DNA of 64,000 bases from the NCBI GenBank assembly GCA_030066975.1, contig JASJAO010000003.1, positions 124,001 through 188,000 on the forward strand, read 5' to 3'. A model generated the notes under the pieces. The model saw nothing but the letters and a program-made list of their open reading frames with translations, was not told where the DNA came from and searched no databases. A program made the position numbers and the translations under genes. Positions 16,840 to 24,294 of the stretch are shown piece after piece. Source of the stretch: Henriciella sp. (lineage in GTDB: Bacteria > Pseudomonadota > Alphaproteobacteria > Caulobacterales > Hyphomonadaceae). Within the stretch, counting starts at the first letter, position 1, and every line of letters begins with the position of its first letter.

Positions 16840-18036
16840 TCAAGCCGCAGCCGGACGCGGTTCACGCGGCAGACCGAGCCCTCGTTCGGCAATGATGTTC
16901 TTCTGGATCTGCGCCGTCCCGCCGCCAATGATCAGCCCGAGATCATACATATAGCGCGCCTGCCACTGCCCGAAGTCGCGCAGGTAAGGCGTGTCCTCCC
17001 CATAGAGCAGCCCCAGCTCCCCCATCGCATCCAGCGCCAGCCGCGCCAGCTCATGGTTCAGCTCACAGCCCTGCAGCTTCACGATCAGGCCCGCCATGCC
17101 CGCGCCCTCGCCCTTGATCCGGCTCGTCATCACGCGCAGCCCATTCGCCTGCATCGCATAGACCCGCGCCTGCAGCGCCACCAGCCGATCGCGAAACACC
17201 GGGTTGTCGATCAACCGCGCCCCGCCCACGGTCTCCGTCTGCATCAGCTCAGCAATCGCCAGCAGCCGCGTCTTCGCCGCGTTTGGATCGCCCAGCATGC
17301 CGCGCTCATGGGTCAGCGTCGCGTTCGCCACCTGCCAGCCCTCACCCGGCTTGCCGACAATCTGATAGCGCGGCACCCGCACATCGGTAAAGAACACTTC
17401 ATTGAAGTTCGCCGCCTCGGTCATATCGACCAGCGGGCGCACCTCAATCCCCGGCGTATCCATCGAGAAGATCAGATAAGAGATCCCGTGATGCTTCTTC
17501 GCTTCGGCTTCGGTGCGCACGAGGCAAAAGATCATGTCCGCCTGTTTCGCGGTCGAGGTCCAGATCTTCTGGCCATTGATCACATAGTCGTCGCCCTCAA
17601 TGTGCGCCTTGGTCGTGAGGCTGGCGAGATCAGACCCTGCGCCCGGCTCCGAATAGCCCTGACACCAGATCATCCGCCCCTCCAGCGTCGGCTTGATATA
17701 GGCCTCTTTCTGCGCCTCGGTGCCCAGCTCGAGCAGCGTCGGCACCAGCATGGAGACGCCCTGATTGGCAATCCCTTTGGGCAGGCCAGAGCGGGCGAAC
17801 TCCTCGCCAATAATGCGCGATTTCAAGATGTCCGGCGCCGCGCCATAGCCGCCATAGCGTTTCGGAATCGTCCGCGCCGCGAGGCCATGCTCGATCAGCA
17901 ATCTCTGCCAGGCGAGCCGCTTGTCATTCTTGATCCCCCGATCGGCCTGCGTCGGCGCCTTGTCCCGATGCGCCTCCAGAAACCCCGCCACCTCCGCACG
18001 AAACGCGACATAGTCTTCCCGCAATCTCAGATCCAT
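16840..18036 (-). CDS. Acyl-CoA dehydrogenase (FadE-like, catalytic partner)
   Basis: Acyl-CoA dehydrogenase of 398 residues. The flavin/substrate motif WCQGYSEPGAGSDLASLTT is at about residues 125-143, then DYVINGQKIWTSTAKQADM, and GGGTAQIQKNIIAERGLGLP near the C-terminus. All core motifs are intact, unlike in the next gene, with which it probably forms a heteromer. The ATG at 18036 has GGGAGG (18042-18047) five bases upstream. It is the first gene of this minus-strand group, so its promoter should lie in the following 333-base gap. Confidence 0.93.
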   Translation of the reverse strand: MDLRLREDYVAFRAEVAGFLEAHRDKAPTQADRGIKNDKRLAWQRLLIEHGLAARTIPKRYGGYGAAPDILKSRIIGEEFARSGLPKGIANQGVSMLVPTLLELGTEAQKEAYIKPTLEGRMIWCQGYSEPGAGSDLASLTTKAHIEGDDYVINGQKIWTSTAKQADMIFCLVRTEAEAKKHHGISYLIFSMDTPGIEVRPLVDMTEAANFNEVFFTDVRVPRYQIVGKPGEGWQVANATLTHERGMLGDPNAAKTRLLAIAELMQTETVGGARLIDNPVFRDRLVALQARVYAMQANGLRVMTSRIKGEGAGMAGLIVKLQGCELNHELARLALDAMGELGLLYGEDTPYLRDFGQWQARYMYDLGLIIGGGTAQIQKNIIAERGLGLPREPRPAAA

Positions 18037-18369
18037 TCAGGCCTCCCATTTCCTGTCTACAGTCTCTGGCGCTACCAGATTACCCCCACGGCAGCGCAGC
18101 GAAAAACGACCGCGCCGGGTGAGAAATGCGGGTGTAGGTAGGGTGGATGGGGGTTAGGAGCGGACCGAAGCGGTGCTGATGCGAGTAAAAGCGGTCATCC
18201 ACTCGATCATGCTCAGCTAGGTTCAACATTGAAAACCTTGGGCTCATCAACCATTGCGTGTGAGTACGATTATTCTAGACGACACGGTGCGATGTTATCG
18301 CATACCATCCCGATCGGCTTGAGGCAGACCTATCGACTTAGTGGGGCTTAGTTCCGGCTATCTATCAAC
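18037..18369. other. 333-base intergenic region before the acyl-CoA dehydrogenase genes
   Basis: Holds the leader of the acyl-CoA dehydrogenase genes (their Shine-Dalgarno is at 18042-18047) and the 3' flank of the unfamiliar membrane protein gene. Composition changes from GC-rich near 18036 to A/T-richer beyond about 18190. A short inverted repeat TGCGAT-GTT-ATCGCA lies at 18288-18302. I see no open frame with coding character, no clear terminator and no convincing promoter boxes. Confidence 0.5.
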
Positions 18370-20370
18370 TCAGTCTCGCTCGTCCGAATTGGCCGCCAAC
18401 ACCTGGCATTCCACGTCATCGCCTCCCATCAAAACACAAAGCGACGTCGCCTCATAGATTGATGACATATTTCCTATTTCAAAAAGATCGTACTCCAACC
18501 AAGCATTAGGATCGGAAGCGGGCAAGGCTTCGCCATCTAAAATGCGCTCGTAGCCTCGAGCGAACCTCATCTTTGATCCGAAGGGTCTTGATCTGTAGGA
18601 TCTTGCGAAGTCGCTTATTCTAATGCTTGACGTGCTGCCGCTCGGAGCCCGAAGCGTCAATTTTAGTATGCCGTCGTTTTCAAACACATCTCGCAATAAA
18701 CCTATATCCGGGTTCAAACTCGTCCATCCATGCCGTTCGATATGCCATGTCGGCAATCTACAGCTGGTGCCAACATTGCGGTCGGACGTCTCCGACGCGA
18801 CCAAGCCATTGAACCAAGCGTTAACAGCTGAGTCAGTGGAGAATTCTGCCACCGTGTTCCATGAACTTAGATGAATGTTGGACGGCACTCCACTATCGGC
18901 GCATATCGAGATCGCTGCATAGATTTGTCCATTTTTCTGTGGGAACTGCTCGATAGACTCATCCAGTTTCGACGCGCCAAGGACGGTGCTAAATCGATCA
19001 GCAAACCTGTTCTGACTAGAATTAGTCTGGTCTTCAATTTCAGCTGGCTTCACAGAGCCCTTCTCTCTACTGTACGCTGCTGCGATATAGCGATCTAAAA
19101 CAGTTTTGCCTTGATCCTCAGTTTCATTGAATGACGCATTTTTCCGTAGAGAGCTACCGTGGCCATCCTGCAGTCTCGCATGCTTTCGCCAAAGCGCGTT
19201 AGAACGCTGAAAAGCGTCAAGGACGTGCTCACGGAAAACACTCTTACTGCTGTCTTGGAGGATTTTTGGAAGATTGAATTTAAGGCCATCTGTGAGAACA
19301 AACTCGAATGAACCGTTCACGCGAGACCAACGTACGCTCTCGCTTGCATTTTCTGAATCGCCGATTGAGGCTTCGTACTTTCTCGCCGCCCCCAATCGCG
19401 AGATGTAACTTTCCGGCTTAAGGTCAAAATCAAAGTCGACGAGACAGCCTTCATTGACCATGCTCTCGCAAATACTTTCCATGGTCGGTGTAATCGCATA
19501 GGTCGCATCTTCCATCAAAGTCTGATGAAATCGACTTTCCACCCCATCCTTCTCGCTCACGACCGCGCCAAGGTTGGTCGACAATGGCAAAAATTGGTTC
19601 GGATCATCCTTACTTGGTTTGGGATCGGCCTTTACCGGGTTAACCGCGTCCGTCTCCCTACTAACTATTACTTTGCTAAGGTCTGAGCGGTCGATGTTCA
19701 ACGCAGATGTTGGCTGCAAAATAATATCTGCATCAACCAAACTTGTACCTGACAACTGTAAACTAGCGTGTGGTTCTAAGCGAACTGTCGCGCCATCTAG
19801 CGTACCCCCACTAATTTGGATTTGCTCTCCTTCGAGTATGGTAAGATTCGCGTTTGTTAAATCCGTAAGAACGAACGCCGTATCTTTCATGCTGGTCGAA
19901 TCAATGATCGTATTCGAGAGATCGCTCATCAAAAACTTCGTGCGATCCAAATTGGAATTGAGGATGGGTGTGCCATGATTTGTCGTTCCGATCAGAACAA
20001 GGTCTGAGAGATCGAAGTTATCGAACCCGTTCATGACGTGTGCGAGCGCAGGAAACGCTCGTGATTGTCCAATTTCCGCTGTTTCTTTTCTGGTGTTTTC
20101 CAGTACGTATTTAAGCGCTAAAATATCGCTATGGTTTGCAACCAAGTTCGAAACGTCATCTTCAGGTTCGATGGGCGCAGGCTTAAGACTTACTGCCAAA
20201 GCGATGATCGCTACGAAAACCCCAACCACTGCAGCAACACCCCCTATTGCGTCCCAAGGAATTTTGGTTTTCGACAACTGAAGCCCATGTTGGTCATCCC
20301 GGGACTGCGCTGAATGCTTTTCTCTCTCATTATCTTCTACGACAGCTTGTTCCGAGTACTCATGTGTCAT
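18370..20370 (-). CDS. Unfamiliar membrane-anchored protein with pentapeptide-like stretch
   Basis: A 666-residue protein of no recognised family. A hydrophilic 35-residue N-terminus precedes one transmembrane helix at about 38-62 (WDAIGGVAAVVGVFVAIIAL), so the rest is probably periplasmic. Residues about 115-225 are rich in repeated A/S/D-N-L-like phrases (LDRTKFLMSDLSNTIIDSTS, LTDLTNANLTILEGEQ, LSGTSLVDADIIL), reminiscent of pentapeptide-repeat beta-helices though irregular. The remainder is polar with paired cysteines (CESMVNEGC at about 303-311; others near 475, 525 and 640). Base use is clearly A/T-richer than in the neighbours and codon choice is less biased, suggesting transfer. No strong Shine-Dalgarno precedes the ATG. 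No partner gene on this strand is adjacent. Confidence 0.72.
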   Translation of the reverse strand: MTHEYSEQAVVEDNEREKHSAQSRDDQHGLQLSKTKIPWDAIGGVAAVVGVFVAIIALAVSLKPAPIEPEDDVSNLVANHSDILALKYVLENTRKETAEIGQSRAFPALAHVMNGFDNFDLSDLVLIGTTNHGTPILNSNLDRTKFLMSDLSNTIIDSTSMKDTAFVLTDLTNANLTILEGEQIQISGGTLDGATVRLEPHASLQLSGTSLVDADIILQPTSALNIDRSDLSKVIVSRETDAVNPVKADPKPSKDDPNQFLPLSTNLGAVVSEKDGVESRFHQTLMEDATYAITPTMESICESMVNEGCLVDFDFDLKPESYISRLGAARKYEASIGDSENASESVRWSRVNGSFEFVLTDGLKFNLPKILQDSSKSVFREHVLDAFQRSNALWRKHARLQDGHGSSLRKNASFNETEDQGKTVLDRYIAAAYSREKGSVKPAEIEDQTNSSQNRFADRFSTVLGASKLDESIEQFPQKNGQIYAAISICADSGVPSNIHLSSWNTVAEFSTDSAVNAWFNGLVASETSDRNVGTSCRLPTWHIERHGWTSLNPDIGLLRDVFENDGILKLTLRAPSGSTSSIRISDFARSYRSRPFGSKMRFARGYERILDGEALPASDPNAWLEYDLFEIGNMSSIYEATSLCVLMGGDDVECQVLAANSDERD

Positions 20371-20767
20371 TACACGTAACCCATCAATTGCCTAAGGGAA
20401 ATATAGTTGGTTCAAATCTAGAGCAAAATCAAGTTCAAGATGAACCAGAATCTTTTCTTGGGTATCGCCCTTCCATTCGGGACGTCGATGAGTCTTTACT
20501 GGCGCTCAAATCCGCCCGCACCAGCTAAACGGGAATTGCTATCGAAAAGTGGGCCTTAATCACCCAACTCTACGGTCTTCTCATTACCGACAACCCGTCT
20601 CGCTATTTCAAATCGTCGATCGGATAAAGAGTTTGGAAGTTCATCCATAAAAACTGACAGCGAACCGAGTTAAGTTTGAAGGTACACTTTGGAATCTAGC
20701 AAAGATCGCCGGGGTCACCACCAGCAATCAATCCGACCCAATCCTGACCTGATCTACCCTCCCCGCC
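20371..20767. other. 397-base A/T-rich intergenic region
   Basis: Lies between two divergent genes and shares the A/T-rich character of the 18370-20370 gene up to about 20690. A plus-strand frame ending at 20528 (tail DEPESFLGYRPSIRDVDES) has no start outside the antisense of the preceding gene and was not accepted as a gene; it could be a remnant. Composition returns to GC-rich at about 20700, which may mark the edge of an inserted segment. No tRNA, attachment-site repeat or terminator was identified by reading. Confidence 0.45.
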
Positions 20768-21475
20768 ATGACGTTTGAGGATCATACGGATAGGGCTCTG
20801 GGGCGGGGGTGGGACGCGGTGCGGGGGCTTGTGGTGCGCCTGACCGCGGCGCTGACGCTGAGCCCGATGCTCCGGGCGGCGGCGCGGCGCGAGGCTGTGG
20901 TCCTGCTGCGGCAGGCCGAGGCGCTGGTGCGCCGGGCCGTGCTGATCCTGGCGCTGCGCCTGCCGGAGCCGAAGCCGCGCCGGGGACACCCGGCGAGCGC
21001 CGACACGCTGGCCCGCCTGAGGGCCCTGCCGAAAGCCGACGTCCCGGCCTTTGCCCTGACCGAGCCGCACCCCGGCGCGACCGGCTTCTGGGAAGAGGTG
21101 TCATTAGAGGCCTTGGCGGCGTCCCACACCCCCGCCCATCTGCCCCACAGTGTCGGAACCATTGGGGCGGATGGGAGGGGGTGTGGGACGCTCTCACTAG
21201 AAGACTCTGACCAATTCGTGGAGCCGGGCGCGCTTATCCCCCGTCTGGCGGCGCTTCAGGCCGCGCTCGACGCCCCGGAGAAACAGGCCAAGCGGATGGC
21301 GCGCTGGCTGACCCGTCAGCGGCGCGCGAGAGAGACCGGCCCCGCCCGCCTCAATCCGATGCGGCTCGGCCACCCGCCCACCGTGACCAAAGCGCGGCGG
21401 CACAGATTTCCCAAAAGCACGCAGGCCCTGATCGACCTGCACCATTTTGCGCAGCGCGTGTTTGACAGCTCTTAA
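20768..21475 (+). CDS. Uncharacterised Arg/Ala-rich protein, interrupted by a palindromic element
   Basis: A 235-residue frame with no recognised domain. The N-terminal 70 residues form an alanine/arginine/leucine-rich helical region (LVVRLTAALTLSPMLRAAAR and following), then PEPKPRRGHP, and a basic C-terminus (RKRR-like clusters, then FPKSTQALIDLHHFAQRVF). Residues 112-145 are supplied by an in-frame palindromic segment (listed separately); the flanks VSLEAL and TLSLED repeat SLE. There is no Shine-Dalgarno before the ATG; the leader is CTACCCTCCCCGCC. Very GC-rich DNA leaves long frames open on both strands, so the call rests on plus-strand codon pattern and the family-like proline/arginine linker. 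Moderately sure it is a gene. Confidence 0.5.
   Translation: MTFEDHTDRALGRGWDAVRGLVVRLTAALTLSPMLRAAARREAVVLLRQAEALVRRAVLILALRLPEPKPRRGHPASADTLARLRALPKADVPAFALTEPHPGATGFWEEVSLEALAASHTPAHLPHSVGTIGADGRGCGTLSLEDSDQFVEPGALIPRLAALQAALDAPEKQAKRMARWLTRQRRARETGPARLNPMRLGHPPTVTKARRHRFPKSTQALIDLHHFAQRVFDSS
21101..21201. repeat. In-frame palindromic insertion-like element inside a coding region
   Basis: Arms 21119-21146 and 21164-21191 are reverse complements over 28 bases with two mismatches, around a 17-base loop. The outer arm begins GCGTCCCACACCCCC. Outside the palindrome are near-identical 8-mers TCATTAGA (21101-21108) and TCACTAGA (21194-21201), both reading Ser-Leu-Glu in frame. They are spaced 93 bases apart, exactly 31 codons. 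The structure resembles palindromic elements that insert into genes without breaking the frame (as described in Rickettsia), but a chance stable hairpin with a fortuitous repeat is possible. Confidence 0.6.
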
Positions 21476-21524
21476 GCCGCCTCCGGCCTGCGCCTAATCC
21501 GTCAATTTACCCTAAAAAAGGGCC

Positions 21525-24101
21525 TTAAGCGGCTTCCTTCGCGCGTGCGCTCAGTTCAGCTTTCACCCGCTCGGCCAGCTGTTTCACCGTGAAGGGTTTG
21601 GCCATGAAGGACACTTCGCGATCATCGTCGAGCTGTTTGGCAATATCGCTCTCGGCATAGCCGGACATGAACAGGACCTTGGCATTGCCGAGCAGGCCCT
21701 TCGCCTCCTTGATCAGCGTCGGGCCGTCTATGCCGGGCATCACAACGTCAGAGACAATGAGGTCAAATCCGCCCGGCTCGATCTCGAGGATCTCCATCGC
21801 TTCCTCGCCGTCACAGGCCTCTTCGACATCATAGCCGCGCGAGCGCAGCTGCGTCGCCGCGATGGAGCGCACGCCATCCTCGTCCTCGACCAGCAGGATG
21901 CGTCCGCGACCAGAGACATCGACCGGAATGGCCGAAACCATCAGCTCTTCCGGCGGCACAATCTCCGGCTCTGGAATGTCCTCAGGCTTGAGCGCGGGCA
22001 GATAGATCTGGAACGTTGTGCCTTTGCCAACCGTACTGATCGGACAGATATAGCCGTTTGACTGTTTGATAATGCCGTAAACAGTCGACAGGCCAAGCCC
22101 GGTGCCGAGCCCCTTCGGCTTGGTGGTAAAGAATGGATTGAAAATATTCTTGAGGTTTTCCGGCGCAATGCCGTGGCCGGTATCCTCAACCTCGATCAAC
22201 AGATACTCGCCCTCTTCCACGAAGCGGAAGCCTTCAGCATGTGCATCCTTCTCCGTCGCGCGAGAGGTCTTGATCGTCAGCTTGCCGCCGCGTCCGCCAT
22301 CCATCAGCAAGGCGTCTCGCGCATTCGTCGCGAGGTTGATGATCGCGGTTTCAAGCTGATTCTTGTCGGCTTTCACCATCGGCAGATCGCGGCCATGAAC
22401 GACGTTGAAGTCAATGCGTTCGTCGATCAACTGCCCAAGCAGGATCGCAAACTCGGACAGAAAATCGCCCGGTTCAAAGATCTCACGGCGGAAGGTCTGC
22501 TGACGCGCATAGGCGAGCAGCATCTGCACAAGGTCTTTCGCGCGCACAGAGAACTCGTGAATCTTTTTCAGATTGTCGAAGGATGGATCGCCCACCGGAT
22601 GCAGCGTCATCAGATGGTCATTGTTGAGAATAATACCGGTCAGCACATTGTTGAAATCATGCGCAACGCCGCCCGCGAGCTTGCCAATCGCTTGCATCTT
22701 CTCGCCTTGAGCCAGACGCATCTCCAGCTCTTTCTGTTCGCTCATATCGATCACATAAGCGACAGCGGGCTGTCCGCGTCCGTCCAGGGTCACGAAGACA
22801 TTGACGTCTTTCTGATCTTCGTCGGCAAGGTTCAGGCCGACAGGCTTGTCGACGGAATCGAGCAATGTTTCGCGAAGCTTCTCCGGGCCATCCTCGGCGA
22901 CGAACAGGTCGATGAACTTGGTGCCGGGTGACGCGCCGCCGCCCGCAAGCCCCATCAGCGCGCGGTTGGAGTCGGTGATGATCGCGCCTTCAAGCGAGCT
23001 GCCCTCCAGGCGCGCAGCGCCAAATGGCGCATCATCGAACATCGGGTCGCCATCCGGGCGCGGCGGGCGGCTTGCCGAGGCTGCAAGCATCCGGCTCTCA
23101 CCATCCATCGCGGTGAGCGAATTGCCGAGCACTATCGTGCGTCCAGTCGCGTCAGCGCCCTTGCCATTCCAGGTCGTGATAGTCTGAACCGGCACTTCAA
23201 CTCCGTCGCGAGACCGCATCATGATATCCGCGCGGCCAGGCACGCCCGACTTGCGATCCCGGCGCAGCATCTTGACAAACTCAGGCCGCATCAGGTCGTC
23301 GAGGCGCACATTTTTCGGCATTTCAGGCAGGCCGAGCAGATCCCTCAACCAGGCATTGGCGTAGCTAATCGTGCCGTCAGCTCCAGACGAAAAGAACCCC
23401 ATCGGGGCGTCTTCCACATAGAGCGAGCGCATATCCGCTGCACCAGTTGCTTCCTGCGATCCTGTGATCCGTCGCAAACGCCACATCACGCGGTCGCCTC
23501 GCAGCGGCGCCACGGAAGCCTCAAACTGGATTGGTATCCCCTCCGCGCCAAGCGTCATCGGTGGCAGGCTTTCACGGCGGCGTTCTTTGGCTTTCGCGGC
23601 TTTGGACAGTCGGAAAATCGGGGCGGCAAGTCCGGGGGCGGCGCTAAAGATGCGGTCCACAGAGACAGGGCCGATGATGTCAGTCTGCCCCATCAAGGCA
23701 ATCTGGGCGACTTCAGCATAGGCTTCATTCGCAGCAATCGGGGCACCGCCAAGATCGGAAATCAAAGTCGCTTCATCCATGGCTTCGATCCAGGAATAGC
23801 GCGGCGTGGCGGGCTTCATTGCTTCGGCCATCGCGCCGCGTTCCGGGAACAAGCCCATCTTGCGACCTGCGCCACGGATGATCCACAGCAGAAACACCAT
23901 CCCACCCGCTGCCATGGAGATCAGCAATACAGGGCCCGTTCCGCCAACCGCGCTTGGCCAGGCAATCGCAACGCTTGCGGCAGCGACAGCCAGAAGCAAA
24001 CAGCCCCAGAACGCCATTTGCAGCCAATCGAGATGCTGGCCCAGTCCGCTTAACGCACTCGGATTTTGTTCAGCTTCTTCTTGGATGCTGTTGTCAGACA
24101 T
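21525..24101 (-). CDS. cckA: CckA-like hybrid histidine kinase
   Basis: Membrane hybrid kinase/phosphatase that feeds phosphate through ChpT to CtrA and controls the alphaproteobacterial cell cycle and flagellar genes. From the ATG at 24101 (AGGAG upstream) it has 858 residues. Two transmembrane helices (about 29-50 and 56-75) are followed by PAS-like modules (about 100-215, 220-335, 350-455), then the H-box with phospho-accepting H481 in LAGGVAHDFNNVLTG. The ATPase boxes include DTGHGIAPENLKNIFNPFF and GLGTGLGLSTVYGI. A C-terminal receiver carries D785 (LIVSDVVMPGIDG) and the lysine in MAKPF. It is longer than Caulobacter CckA because of extra N-terminal sensory sequence. The frame reaches 24191, but that start lacks support. 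Confidence 0.94.
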   Translation of the reverse strand: MSDNSIQEEAEQNPSALSGLGQHLDWLQMAFWGCLLLAVAAASVAIAWPSAVGGTGPVLLISMAAGGMVFLLWIIRGAGRKMGLFPERGAMAEAMKPATPRYSWIEAMDEATLISDLGGAPIAANEAYAEVAQIALMGQTDIIGPVSVDRIFSAAPGLAAPIFRLSKAAKAKERRRESLPPMTLGAEGIPIQFEASVAPLRGDRVMWRLRRITGSQEATGAADMRSLYVEDAPMGFFSSGADGTISYANAWLRDLLGLPEMPKNVRLDDLMRPEFVKMLRRDRKSGVPGRADIMMRSRDGVEVPVQTITTWNGKGADATGRTIVLGNSLTAMDGESRMLAASASRPPRPDGDPMFDDAPFGAARLEGSSLEGAIITDSNRALMGLAGGGASPGTKFIDLFVAEDGPEKLRETLLDSVDKPVGLNLADEDQKDVNVFVTLDGRGQPAVAYVIDMSEQKELEMRLAQGEKMQAIGKLAGGVAHDFNNVLTGIILNNDHLMTLHPVGDPSFDNLKKIHEFSVRAKDLVQMLLAYARQQTFRREIFEPGDFLSEFAILLGQLIDERIDFNVVHGRDLPMVKADKNQLETAIINLATNARDALLMDGGRGGKLTIKTSRATEKDAHAEGFRFVEEGEYLLIEVEDTGHGIAPENLKNIFNPFFTTKPKGLGTGLGLSTVYGIIKQSNGYICPISTVGKGTTFQIYLPALKPEDIPEPEIVPPEELMVSAIPVDVSGRGRILLVEDEDGVRSIAATQLRSRGYDVEEACDGEEAMEILEIEPGGFDLIVSDVVMPGIDGPTLIKEAKGLLGNAKVLFMSGYAESDIAKQLDDDREVSFMAKPFTVKQLAERVKAELSARAKEAA

Positions 24102-24216
24102 CGCGTTCACTCCTGACGAAGCAGATAAGCGCTTCGGTGATTCGTACAGTTTATAGCAGGTCGACGCCACTTCGCGCACCTTGCCGTACATGAAGCCTCA
24201 TTTTGCCATCGCAATA

Positions 24217-24244
24217 GTTAATCAATGAAGAAGGCTGGTTAATC
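24217..24244. promoter_or_regulatory. Direct repeat GTTAATC in the cckA / DUF885 divergent promoter region
   Basis: GTTAATC occurs at 24217-24223 and 24238-24244, 21 bases start to start, i.e. two helical turns on one face. GTTAA is half of a CtrA-type site, but the spacing does not match the TTAA-N7-TTAA rule. The pair sits between the divergent cckA and peptidase genes, 116 bases before the cckA start. Candidate binding site only. Confidence 0.35.
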
Positions 24245-24294
24245 TTTTCCGTCAAATTATTATCTGTGGAAAAGCCCCTCTGGAGCCATGCCTG

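Noticed and set aside
20400-20430. GGTTCAAATC reminiscent of a tRNA T-loop
   Set aside because: Flanking bases do not form a T-stem or an acceptor stem; no cloverleaf can be drawn.
20247-20528. Plus-strand ORF ending DEPESFLGYRPSIRDVDES
   Set aside because: Begins in the antisense of the 666-residue gene, has no ribosome-binding site and shows no recognised domain; may be a gene remnant but cannot be supported.
20754-21197. Minus-strand ORFs opposite 20768-21475
   Set aside because: Open frames are expected on both strands of very GC-rich DNA; the predicted proteins are low-complexity Arg/Pro/Ala with no motif.
22173-22931. 252-codon plus-strand ORF inside cckA
   Set aside because: Antisense to a well-conserved kinase with all motifs; typical high-GC shadow.
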